Numbered from the stretch's first letter, positions 1-6,816 are shown. The stretch is DNA of 9,165 nt from Desulfobulbaceae bacterium (GCA_003557565.1 PWOG01000253.1:1-9165); one strand, 5' to 3'. Notes: generated by a model not told the origin, from the letters alone. Numbers and translations: made by a program.

Positions 1-1
1 G

Positions 2-1009
2 TTCCGCCACACCGCACTGTTGCGCGCCTTTGTGCTTTATCTGCTGGCCGCCATTGTCCTGTTTCATCTGGGGGTCGCCGGCGGCCTTCTCCCCCTTTAT
101 CCGCCCCCTACTTTTCATGCCGCCTCGGTGGCCACCATCGTTGGCGGCCTGGTTTTCGGCATCGGCATGGTCCTGGCCGGCGGCTGCGTTTTCAGCACCC
201 TGTACAAAATGGCCTCCGGCAATCTCACCAACTGGATAGCCTTTTTCGGCATCCTGGCCGGCAGCATGCTTTATGCTGAAATACATCCTTGGGTCAGCGA
301 GTTCGCCGCCCGAACAACCGTCACCGCCCAGGTAACCCTGGCCCAAGATGCCCCGGGCCTGCGGGTGGTCCTGCTGGCGGTTATCGTGGTTGGCGGCGCC
401 CTGCTGGCCGGCCGCTGGATCAAACAGGACAGAATACGGGTGGTTGCCTATGCCGAAGGTTATCTGCAACCCTGGAAAGCGGTCCTCGGCCTGGGAATGC
501 TGAATTTTCTCTACTATGCCCTGGCCGGCGCCCCCTTCGGGGTGACCACCGCCTATGCCAAGCTGGCCGCCTACCTGGAAAGGCTGGTGTGGCCAGAACA
601 TGTCGCATCACTTGATTATTTCACCACTGATTCCATTCACTGGCAATGGGGTGATGCCGTGATCAGCGGCGGAGCGGCACCCCGGCTCGACTATATCGCC
701 TTCACCGAAGGGGCCCTGGTGGTCGGAGTGTTTACAGGGGCGCTGATGGCCGCTGTCTACTACCGGGAGTTCAAGATTTACGGCCTGCCGCCATGGCGGC
801 AGAGTGTTTCCGCCTTGACCGGCGGTATCCTGCTGGCCCTGGGCGCACGGATCGCCGGGGGCTGCAACGTGAAATTTTTCCTCGGCGGCCTGCCGTTGCT
901 GGCCTGGCAGGGTATTTATTTTACTCTGGCGGCAACAGCGGGATGCTATGTGGGCACCAAAATTCTGACCCGTTATATTGTCCAAAGACCATTGAGAGCC
1001 AAACCATGA
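2..1009 (+). CDS. YeeE/YedE-family sulfur-compound permease, 5'-partial
   Basis: Polytopic inner-membrane protein of the YeeE/YedE (DUF395) family, whose studied members import thiosulfate or other reduced sulfur through membrane-embedded conserved cysteines. Two homologous half-repeats are visible. The first has an AGGCVFSTLYKMASGN motif (Cys codon 185-187). The second has AGGCNVKFFLGGLPLLAWQG (Cys codon 863-865). A further Cys lies in the last helix (codon 944-946). Most of the chain is hydrophobic, with a loop of about 60 residues between the halves. The frame is open to the left edge (FRHTALLRAFVLYLL) and only a TTG at position 20 could serve as an internal start, so the true start probably lies upstream. 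The stop overlaps the next gene's ATG in an ATGA. A TusA-like partner directly downstream matches the known YeeE-TusA pairing. The transported species (thiosulfate, sulfane sulfur, selenium compound) cannot be read from the sequence. Confidence 0.9.
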   Translation, partial: FRHTALLRAFVLYLLAAIVLFHLGVAGGLLPLYPPPTFHAASVATIVGGLVFGIGMVLAGGCVFSTLYKMASGNLTNWIAFFGILAGSMLYAEIHPWVSEFAARTTVTAQVTLAQDAPGLRVVLLAVIVVGGALLAGRWIKQDRIRVVAYAEGYLQPWKAVLGLGMLNFLYYALAGAPFGVTTAYAKLAAYLERLVWPEHVASLDYFTTDSIHWQWGDAVISGGAAPRLDYIAFTEGALVVGVFTGALMAAVYYREFKIYGLPPWRQSVSALTGGILLALGARIAGGCNVKFFLGGLPLLAWQGIYFTLAATAGCYVGTKILTRYIVQRPLRAKP

Positions 1010-1275
1010 CCGACAGCAAGGAAACAGCCCGGGAAACCGAAGGGGAAATAGAGCTGGATATTCTGGGCCAGGTTTGCCCGGCCTGTCTGCTCGTGGTACT
1101 GCAGACCATCAACGACCACCGGGCCGAACTCAAAAGCGGCAAGACCCGTCTGGTCATCAAGACCGACCACCGCGACAGCACTCGCACCATCCCCGAGTCC
1201 GCCGGCAAGATGGGTTACGATGCCGCCGTCAAAAAAAAGGGCAACCACTATGAAATCATCATCGGCAAAGGATAA
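1006..1275 (+). CDS. TusA/SirA-like sulfur carrier protein with CPAC motif
   Basis: An 89-residue cytoplasmic protein of the TusA/SirA/YedF family, which carries sulfane sulfur as a persulfide on a conserved Cys. The core reads ELDILGQVCPACLLV. Cys24 is the expected persulfide residue in C-P-x-P, but the second proline is replaced by Cys27. The rest fits the fold: a KSGKTRLVIKTD strand, a TIPESAGKMGY helix and a C-terminal HYEIIIGK strand. The start overlaps the permease stop (ATGA) and has a GAGAG ribosome site at 994-998, so translation is coupled. The likely role is to accept sulfur from the permease and pass it on, as proposed for YeeE-associated TusA proteins. The CPAC variant could allow a disulfide or polysulfide relay, but that is inference. 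The family is clear; the exact acceptor is unknown. Confidence 0.88.
   Translation: MTDSKETARETEGEIELDILGQVCPACLLVVLQTINDHRAELKSGKTRLVIKTDHRDSTRTIPESAGKMGYDAAVKKKGNHYEIIIGKG
1237..1241 (+). promoter_or_regulatory. Ribosome binding site that sets the kinase start
   Basis: AAGGG lies inside the end of the tusA-like gene, 8 nt before the ATG at 1250. An upstream in-frame ATG at 1220 has no comparable site, so 1250 is the preferred start of the histidine kinase. Confidence 0.6.
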
Positions 1276-2998
1276 GCCCGCCTCTGCCTCCTCCCCTCAG
1301 CCGTCAACCAAGGCTGAACAACACCCAACCCGGGAAGAGGAAATCAGGCAACTGCGGGAGGAAAACACCCGTTATGCCCGTTATATCCGGGAAAAGACCA
1401 ACCAGCTCCTCCAGGTCATGGGAACCCAGTCTTTAAAACCCGAAGAATTCGATGACCGCGAACTGCTCTCCCTTGACCCCATCGGCATCATTGCCGGAGC
1501 CTTTGAACAGGTACTGGAACACCTTAACGACACCATTGCCGAACTCAGCGAGGCCCGGGACGAACTGCAGGCCATTTTCGATGCCACCGGGGTGGGTATT
1601 TCCATCATCGACCGGGATTTCTGCATCGTCAAATGCAACGAAAAACAACGAGAACTGCTGGTAGACAGCTCCATCGAAGAGGTCGCCGGCCGCTACTGCT
1701 ATAACGTCTACTGCAACCGGGACAACCCCGGGCTGGACTGCCCCGCCCTGGAAAGCTTTGCCACCGGCCGGCCGGTCACGGTGCGCGAGGTCAAAAAGAA
1801 GGACAAATACTTTCAGGTGATCAGTACCCCTTTTGCCATCGATGCCGAGGGCGAGGTCACCAGGGTGATCGAGGTTGCTATGGACATCACCGACAAAAGA
1901 CTGGCGGAGTTGGAACAGGAGCGTCAACGGGGCTATTATCTCACGGAAAAATTAAAATTTGCCACGGTTATCGAAAGTCTCTCCGAAGGATTGCTGGTAA
2001 CCGATGCCAGCAACCGGATAGTCTCCGCCAATACTGCGGCGGGGAAAATCACCGGCCAGGATCAGCAGCAGATGCTGGGCGCCGATCTCTTTTCCCTGCT
2101 GCCGGTGGCCGCCAATCAGCTTGGCGGTAAAGACCTGCAGCAGGGGGAAAATGTCGAGCATCTGGAGATCACCCATGCGGGCAGCGGGGGCGACAGAATA
2201 CTGGCGATCAATGCCGTGCTGCTGAAAGATTCGGAAACAACCCCCATCGGCCGGGTGTTGACCATCCGGGACATCACCGAGGAAAAACAGCGGCGGGAGG
2301 CCCTGTTCAGGGCCGAAAAGCTGGCCGCGGTGGGGCAGCTTTCCGCTGGGCTGGCCCATGAACTGAATACCCCCCTGGGCAGCATCCTCGGTTACGCCCG
2401 TCTGCTGCTCAGGCAGGACAATTTCACCGACCAGCAACGGGACCGCCTGAACCTGATCGCTCAGCAAGCCAAGAAAAGCAGCGCCATTATCCAGGGGCTG
2501 CTCAATTTCGCCCGGGTTTCCTCGACCACCACCAAGGCCGGGGAGGCCGGCTGCTACCCCGGCCGGGTTATTGCCGAGGCGAACAAGGTTCTGGCCGCCG
2601 AATTCGAACAACGGGGAATCACGGTAAACACCAGGCTGGATGCGGACGAAGCGGTGGCCATCGATGCCAAGCAACTGGAACAGGTCATTGTCAATATGCT
2701 GCTCAACAGCATGCAGGCCATGAAGGCCACCGGGGGGACCATCACCATCACCACCGACGTCCGGGGCAACCGCCTGCAGCTGTCCATTACCGATGACGGG
2801 CCGGGAATCCCCCAGGAAGTCCAGTCCCGCATCTTCGACCCCTTTTTCACCACCAAGGAGGTGGGAGAAGGCACGGGACTGGGCCTTTCCATCTGTTCGG
2901 GGATCATCAACGAGTTCGGCGGCGCCATCGATGTGTACAGCGAAGAGGGTCGCGGCACCACTTTCACCATCACTCTGCCCTTGGAGAAAAAGTCATGA
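1250..2998 (+). CDS. Soluble PAS-PAS sensor histidine kinase
   Basis: A 582-residue cytoplasmic histidine kinase with no membrane segment or signal peptide. Domain order: charged N-terminus and coiled-coil-like helix (about 20-110), first PAS (about 110-215), second PAS (about 236-345), HisKA with phospho-acceptor His370 in LAHELNTPLG, then HATPase_c. The ATPase domain shows N-box NMLLN (482-486), G1 DDGPGIP (515 on), F-box IFDPFF and G2 GEGTGLGL (539-546). It looks catalytically complete. The first PAS is cysteine-rich (Cys125, 129, 150, 155, 164, the last three in CYNVYC...DCPAL), suggesting redox, sulfur or metal sensing (inference). The gene overlaps the upstream tusA-like gene by 26 nt and the downstream response regulator by 4 nt. 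A longer version from ATG 1220 (592 residues) is possible but lacks a good ribosome site. The partner is almost certainly the adjacent sigma-54 activator. Confidence 0.92.
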   Translation: MKSSSAKDKPASASSPQPSTKAEQHPTREEEIRQLREENTRYARYIREKTNQLLQVMGTQSLKPEEFDDRELLSLDPIGIIAGAFEQVLEHLNDTIAELSEARDELQAIFDATGVGISIIDRDFCIVKCNEKQRELLVDSSIEEVAGRYCYNVYCNRDNPGLDCPALESFATGRPVTVREVKKKDKYFQVISTPFAIDAEGEVTRVIEVAMDITDKRLAELEQERQRGYYLTEKLKFATVIESLSEGLLVTDASNRIVSANTAAGKITGQDQQQMLGADLFSLLPVAANQLGGKDLQQGENVEHLEITHAGSGGDRILAINAVLLKDSETTPIGRVLTIRDITEEKQRREALFRAEKLAAVGQLSAGLAHELNTPLGSILGYARLLLRQDNFTDQQRDRLNLIAQQAKKSSAIIQGLLNFARVSSTTTKAGEAGCYPGRVIAEANKVLAAEFEQRGITVNTRLDADEAVAIDAKQLEQVIVNMLLNSMQAMKATGGTITITTDVRGNRLQLSITDDGPGIPQEVQSRIFDPFFTTKEVGEGTGLGLSICSGIINEFGGAIDVYSEEGRGTTFTITLPLEKKS

Positions 2999-4338
2999 CC
3001 GCCCCCAACACGCTGGTAATCGATGACGATCAGGGCATGCGGGAGCTGCTGCGGGATATCCTGGCCGAGGAATCGCTGGCGGTGACCCTCTGCGGCGACA
3101 GTCGCCAGGCGGTGGAATTGATCAAAACCCAGCCCTTTGACATCGTCATCACCGATCTCAAGATGCCCCACCACGACGGGATCGCCATCCTCGAAACGGT
3201 GCGCCAGAATGCTCCCGAGGCCGTGGTCATCATGGTCACCGGCTACGGCACCATTGAAACCGCCATCGACGCCATCCGTAAAGGGGCCTACGATTATATT
3301 CAGAAACCCTTTGAACCCGATGATTTCCTCATCGTCATCCGGCGGGCCGCGGAACATGCCCGCCTGGTCCTGGAAAACAAAGCCCTGCGGCGCCAGGTGG
3401 AAGAGGCGGCGGGCGAGGATCTGGTGGGGGCCAGCCCGCCCATTGCGGCCCTCAAGGAAATGGTGGTTCGGGTCGCCCCCTTCACCACGCCGGTGCTCAT
3501 CGAAGGCGAGACCGGCACCGGCAAGGAACTGGTGGCCCGGCGCCTGCACCGGTTGAGCCACCGTGCCGCCGAACCTTTCGTGGCGGTCAACTGCGGGGCC
3601 CTGTCCGAACAGTTGCTGGAATCGGAGCTGTTCGGTCATGAAAAAGGCGCCTTCACCGGAGCCGACAGCCGCAAACAGGGGCTGTTCGAGGCGGCCCACC
3701 AGGGCACCCTGTTTCTTGATGAAATCACCACCACCTCGCACAACTTCCAGGTAAAACTGTTGCGGGTACTGCAGGAACATCAGGTTATGCGGGTGGGAGG
3801 CACCACTCCCATCGACGTCGATGTCCGGGTGGTAACGGCGGCCAACATCCCCCTGGCCCAGGCGGTGGAAAAGGGAGATTTCCGCCGCGATCTGTTCTAT
3901 CGCCTCAATGTGATTACCCTGGAACTGCCGCCCCTGCGACAGCGCCAGGATGATATTCTGCTGCTGGCCCATCACTTCATGGAAAAATTCAGTCGCCAAT
4001 ACCACAAAAACGTACGCACCATCTCCGGCCGGATACGCGAGAAGATGCTTGCTTACCATTGGCCGGGCAACGTCCGGGAACTGGAAAACTGCCTTGAGCG
4101 GGCCGTGCTGCTCTGTGAAACCAGCCGGATCCAGTCGATTCACCTGGCGGAAAAAACCACCTCCGCCAACGAGATCGACACCATGTGTTCCAGCCTGGTA
4201 AGCCTGGCGGAAATGGAAAAGATGCTGATCAGTCATACTCTCCAGGCGACCAATGGCCACCGCGAGCGCAGCGCCGAAATCCTCGGCACCTCCCCGACCA
4301 CCCTGTGGCGCAAGATGAAGAAATACGATCTTTCCTGA
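2995..4338 (+). CDS. NtrC-family sigma-54-dependent response regulator
   Basis: A 447-residue cytoplasmic activator with the classic three-part layout. The receiver domain (about 5-120) has acidic pocket DDD (10-12), phospho-acceptor Asp54 in TDLKMP, Thr82 and Lys104. The AAA+ sigma-54 interaction domain (about 143-370) has Walker A GETGTGKE (171-178), the sigma-54-contacting GAFTGA loop (218-223), Walker B TLFLDE (239-243 region), arginines in FRRDLFYRL (296-304) and WPGNVRELE (356 on). A C-terminal Fis-type helix-turn-helix follows (about 415-447, HRERSAEILGTSPTTLWRK). All key residues are present, so it should bind enhancer DNA, hydrolyse ATP and open sigma-54 promoters when phosphorylated. 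The start is the ATG of an ATGA overlap with the kinase, with GGAG at 2983-2986. A sigma-54 promoter lies about 140 nt past its stop, making the downstream rhodanese the obvious candidate target. Confidence 0.95.
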   Translation: MTAPNTLVIDDDQGMRELLRDILAEESLAVTLCGDSRQAVELIKTQPFDIVITDLKMPHHDGIAILETVRQNAPEAVVIMVTGYGTIETAIDAIRKGAYDYIQKPFEPDDFLIVIRRAAEHARLVLENKALRRQVEEAAGEDLVGASPPIAALKEMVVRVAPFTTPVLIEGETGTGKELVARRLHRLSHRAAEPFVAVNCGALSEQLLESELFGHEKGAFTGADSRKQGLFEAAHQGTLFLDEITTTSHNFQVKLLRVLQEHQVMRVGGTTPIDVDVRVVTAANIPLAQAVEKGDFRRDLFYRLNVITLELPPLRQRQDDILLLAHHFMEKFSRQYHKNVRTISGRIREKMLAYHWPGNVRELENCLERAVLLCETSRIQSIHLAEKTTSANEIDTMCSSLVSLAEMEKMLISHTLQATNGHRERSAEILGTSPTTLWRKMKKYDLS

Positions 4339-4344
4339 ACCCCA

Positions 4345-4384
4345 TTCCTTTCATTTTGAAAATTTTCTCTACAAATGAAAGGAA
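4345..4384. repeat. 12-bp perfect inverted repeat, enhancer or terminator
   Basis: TTCCTTTCATTT (4345-4356) is matched exactly by AAATGAAAGGAA (4373-4384) across a 16-nt spacer that itself contains the palindrome GAAAATTTTC (4358-4367). It starts 7 nt after the response-regulator stop and is followed by ACCA and a run of six T (4389-4394). It could be an AT-rich intrinsic terminator for the operon. It could equally be the upstream activator site for the NtrC-type regulator, since it centres about 140 bp before the predicted start of the sigma-54 promoter, within the usual enhancer range. The repeat is directly visible; its function is undecided. Confidence 0.55.
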
Positions 4385-4477
4385 ACCATTTTTTGCCCCC
4401 GCCTGCTCCCCCCTCCTTCTTAAGCTATATTCCTGTTTTTAAAAGACAAAACAACCCCCACCCGGCTCTTGCACATG

Positions 4478-4494
4478 TTGGCATCCTTATTGCT
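4478..4494 (+). promoter_or_regulatory. Sigma-54 (-24/-12) promoter of the rhodanese gene
   Basis: TTGGCATCCTTATTGCT matches the sigma-54 consensus (YTGGCACG-N4-TTGCW). The invariant GG (4480-4481) and GC (4492-4493) are separated by exactly 10 nt. Transcription would start near 4505, giving a leader of about 65 nt before the ATG at 4570. The gene just upstream encodes a sigma-54 activator, which raises the odds that this site is real. Only the -24 element tail (CATC instead of CACG) departs from consensus. Confidence 0.75.
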
Positions 4495-4569
4495 CTAGCC
4501 TATGACCAAGCGATGCAAAACAGAATACACGCTAAACATAGGAGCAAAACCCAAACAATGAGGTCAGCC

Positions 4570-5589
4570 ATGAAGAAGAATACTTGGACATCAAAAACCT
4601 TGCTTATGACCGCCGCCTTTTTCCTGGTCGGAACGGGCTACGCCCAGGCCGGTCAGCCTCTGGTCTCCACCGACTGGGTGGCCAGCAACCTGGAAACCAT
4701 CAGCAATCCTGATCAGACCGAGATCCGCCTGATCGAGGTAAGCACCAGGGAAAACTATGAACAGGGACATATTCCCGGTGCCACCCACATGCAATGGGGC
4801 GCGGAAACCTTTGACCCCACCACCGATCACATGGTTCTTTCCCTGGATCAGGTGGAGCGGATCATGGGTAAAATCGCCGCCCCGCCTGAAACCCATATCG
4901 TCCTGTATGACGGTGATGACAAAACTCACCATGTGGCCAGGGTTTACTGGACCCTGAAGTACTGGAACTATGACAACGTCAGCATCATGGACGGGGGCAT
5001 GCACCAGTGGCAGAACCAGCAGCGTCCGGTGAGCACCGACGGGCTGGACGTAACTCCCCGGGATATCGAGGTGACCTATCCGCCCAACACCGCCATCAGG
5101 GCCATGTACTCGCCCGACATTACTTATGCCCTGGCCAACGGCCGGACCACCCTGGTCGACAGCCGGTCGGAATCCTTCTATAAGGGTGAGGTCTATTCCC
5201 TGGACAAGTGGGTACGCAACGGCCACATCTCCGGCGCGATCAACCTGCCGACCATGAAATCCATGAACCAGGACCGAACCTACCGGACCACGGAAGAACT
5301 GGCGGATCTTTACGCCGGGGCGAAAATCACCCCCGATGACGAGGTCATCCTCTACTGCGACACCGGCGTCCTGGCTTCCCACGCCTGGTTCGTCATGCAC
5401 GAACTGCTGGGGCACAAAAACGTGAAAATGTACGACGGCTCCATGAGGGAATACGCCAATCGTTTCGATACCCCGATGGTTCCGGGCATCGTCGCTGAAG
5501 GAGTTCCCGCTCACCCCAACGACCAGACCCCGGCCCACGCAGCCGAAGGTGAAGACAAGGGAGATCTTGCCCGGTTGATAAACAACTGA
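4570..5589 (+). CDS. Exported tandem-domain rhodanese (sulfurtransferase)
   Basis: A 339-residue precursor with a Sec signal peptide: basic MKKN, a hydrophobic core and probable cleavage after AQA at residue 27, so it acts in the periplasm. Two rhodanese domains follow. The N-terminal one (about 30-155) has Asp114 in VLYDGDD where an active domain has Cys, as in known two-domain rhodaneses, so it is structural. The C-terminal one (about 180-302) carries the catalytic Cys263 in YCDTGVLAS. It probably moves sulfane sulfur from thiosulfate or a polysulfide to an acceptor. The loop matches neither the CRKGVTA of mitochondrial thiosulfate sulfurtransferase nor the CG-S-GVTA of mercaptopyruvate enzymes, so the donor is uncertain. 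The start at 4570 is chosen for GAGG at 4560-4563 and a good signal peptide; an ATG at 4558 is the alternative. It is preceded by a sigma-54 promoter and followed by a strong terminator, so it forms a single-gene unit. Confidence 0.9.
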   Translation: MKKNTWTSKTLLMTAAFFLVGTGYAQAGQPLVSTDWVASNLETISNPDQTEIRLIEVSTRENYEQGHIPGATHMQWGAETFDPTTDHMVLSLDQVERIMGKIAAPPETHIVLYDGDDKTHHVARVYWTLKYWNYDNVSIMDGGMHQWQNQQRPVSTDGLDVTPRDIEVTYPPNTAIRAMYSPDITYALANGRTTLVDSRSESFYKGEVYSLDKWVRNGHISGAINLPTMKSMNQDRTYRTTEELADLYAGAKITPDDEVILYCDTGVLASHAWFVMHELLGHKNVKMYDGSMREYANRFDTPMVPGIVAEGVPAHPNDQTPAHAAEGEDKGDLARLINN

Positions 5590-5630
5590 AAACGTGAAAC
5601 CGGGTGAAGCCGGACCTTTTAGCAAACGCC

Positions 5631-5670
5631 AACGAGGCGGGGAGATGGTTCTCCCCGCCTCGTTTTATTG
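5631..5670 (+). terminator. Strong intrinsic terminator after the rhodanese gene
   Basis: A perfect 15-bp stem (5631-5645 pairing with 5650-5664, GC-rich centre GAGGCGGGGAG) closes on a TGGT loop. The stem ends in TT and is followed by TTATTG. It lies 42 nt after the rhodanese stop and ends that transcription unit. Confidence 0.9.
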
Positions 5671-5770
5671 ATTGCAGCCGCCGACATGAACGGATATTCA
5701 ACCGCGCTCCGGAAACCCAAGAGTTTTTTGCTTGTCGCAATTGGGTGAATTGACTAGGATTGCGAATGTT

Positions 5771-6154
5771 ATGGACGATACTACTCACCAAGACAGCAAG
5801 AGCTGGACGCCGGGCTGGAAGTTATACCTGGCCCTGGCAGGGGCGATTTTTATTGTTTTAGCAATATTAATTGTCGTAACCGACAACGCTTCGGATAATC
5901 GCGGGAAAGCAGCCTCCGGCTGGACTGACCAGGAGATATCTGTCTTTATCGCGTCCTGTATAGATGAAGCGAGGGAATTATCAGCCGCGCATGGCATGAA
6001 CGACGATCAGATAGAAGAATACTGCCAGTGCAGCTATAAGGAGATCTCCGCGCTTTACCCCGAAGCTCCGCCGGAAGTCCATGAGCTTGACATGGATACG
6101 GTAAAATACATTCTGAACAAATGTAAGAAGCAGGCCACATCCGACGGAGTTTAA
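5771..6154 (+). CDS. Membrane-anchored four-cysteine protein, unknown function
   Basis: A 127-residue protein I cannot assign to a named family. A polar N-terminus (1-16) is followed by one hydrophobic segment (about 17-37, ending LAILIVV), then a polar helical tail predicted to face the periplasm. The tail has four cysteines: Cys63 in FIASC, Cys85 and Cys87 in EEYCQCSY, and Cys118 in LNKC. This C...CxC...C spacing in a small exported helical domain suggests two disulfides or a redox or metal site (inference). The start at ATG 5771 is preferred, with AGGA at 5756-5759. A TTG at 5732 would add 13 residues but is a weaker choice. Codons are clearly less GC-biased than the flanking genes (for example ATATTAATTGTC runs), hinting at separate ancestry. 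It is isolated by the upstream terminator and by a convergent gene downstream. Confidence 0.7.
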   Translation: MDDTTHQDSKSWTPGWKLYLALAGAIFIVLAILIVVTDNASDNRGKAASGWTDQEISVFIASCIDEARELSAAHGMNDDQIEEYCQCSYKEISALYPEAPPEVHELDMDTVKYILNKCKKQATSDGV

Positions 6155-6235
6155 CAGACGGGTTGAGATGCCCAACTTCAGCAACAGACGGGGTAAACCA
6201 TGGCCAACCGGCAGGCGCTGCTGGGCTGTCAGGAT

Positions 6236-6652
6236 TCAGTCGTTGTTGGATACCGGCTTGCGCAGGCTTTTAATCCGGCCGGTACGGGTTTTGGCGTCCA
6301 GCCGTTTTTTCCTGGCGGCTTTGCCGGGGCGGGTTGGTTTGCGTTTCCTGGGCTCCCGGGTAACGGAGATGATCAACTCACTCAATCGCCGCCGGGCCTC
6401 CTCCTTGTTTTTCTCCTGGCTGCGGTGGCGCACCGCCTTGATCACCACCACCCCGTCGGCGGTGATCCGCCGATCGTTTAAGACCAGCAGCCGTTCCTTG
6501 TATAGCTCCGGCAGAGATGAAGCCCGGATGTCGAAAAAAAGCTGGATGGCGGTGGACACCTTGTTGACGTGCTGCCCACCGGGACCACCGGCCCGGATCG
6601 CCTGCAGCTCCATTTCCGTTTCCGGAATCTCTATCGTCCCGGTTATTTGCAT
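6236..6652 (-). CDS. arfB: ArfB-type peptidyl-tRNA hydrolase (stalled-ribosome rescue)
   Basis: A 138-residue stand-alone release-factor domain like E. coli YaeJ/ArfB. The catalytic GGQ lies in IRAGGPGGQHVNKVSTA (Gln27), the expected place near the N-terminus. It is followed by the RF-1 fold (SLPELYKERLL, RRITADGVVVI) and a long basic C-terminal tail (about 100-135, rich in Arg and Lys) that in this family threads into the empty mRNA channel of stalled ribosomes. The size equals the usual 135-140 residues. Absence of the codon-recognition domains separates it from true release factors. The start is supported by AGAGGG on the minus strand (plus-strand 6661-6666), 8 nt before the ATG. It is convergent with the four-cysteine gene and divergent from the sixA-like gene, so probably transcribed alone. 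Confidence 0.92.
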   Translation of the reverse strand: MQITGTIEIPETEMELQAIRAGGPGGQHVNKVSTAIQLFFDIRASSLPELYKERLLVLNDRRITADGVVVIKAVRHRSQEKNKEEARRRLSELIISVTREPRKRKPTRPGKAARKKRLDAKTRTGRIKSLRKPVSNND

Positions 6653-6660
6653 GCCTTTAT

Positions 6661-6666
6661 CCCTCT
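6661..6666 (-). promoter_or_regulatory. Ribosome binding site of arfB
   Basis: On the minus strand the sequence reads AGAGGG, 8 nt before the ATG at 6652, a near-consensus site that supports this start. Confidence 0.6.
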
Positions 6667-6816
6667 GTCAACAATTGCAAGCCACCTGGGCAAGCTACCT
6701 GCCATCTTAACAGCAGCCTTGCAGGAAAATCTCATTCGGGCTAACTTTGCCTGGAACATAGCATCTTTTCCATTGCAAAGACAAACCCAAGAATTTTTCC
6801 CCCACAAGGCCCTGCC

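Noticed and set aside
2554..4260. 568-residue minus-strand frame antisense to the kinase and activator
   Set aside because: It is an antisense shadow: no recognisable motifs, while the plus-strand frames carry complete kinase and activator signatures.
4375..4569. In-frame upstream extension of the rhodanese frame from ATG 4375
   Set aside because: It would read through the sigma-54 promoter, has no ribosome site, and would put about 65 low-complexity residues in front of a good signal peptide that starts at 4570.
5732..5760. TTGTCG-N17-TAGGAT as a sigma-70 promoter, plus the CAATT/AATTG dyad at 5738-5752
   Set aside because: The spacing is right, but transcription would begin only a few bases before ATG 5771 and exclude the AGGA ribosome site. 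The dyad has only 5-bp arms. Both are compatible with chance.
6153..6192. Direct repeat AACAGACGGG (6153-6162 and 6183-6192) as an attachment or duplication site
   Set aside because: It is only 10 bp, 30 bp apart, with no integrase or mobile gene nearby. Probably chance.
6719..6747. TTGCAG-N17-TAACTT as a promoter for the sixA-like gene
   Set aside because: Only 3 of 6 matches in each hexamer.
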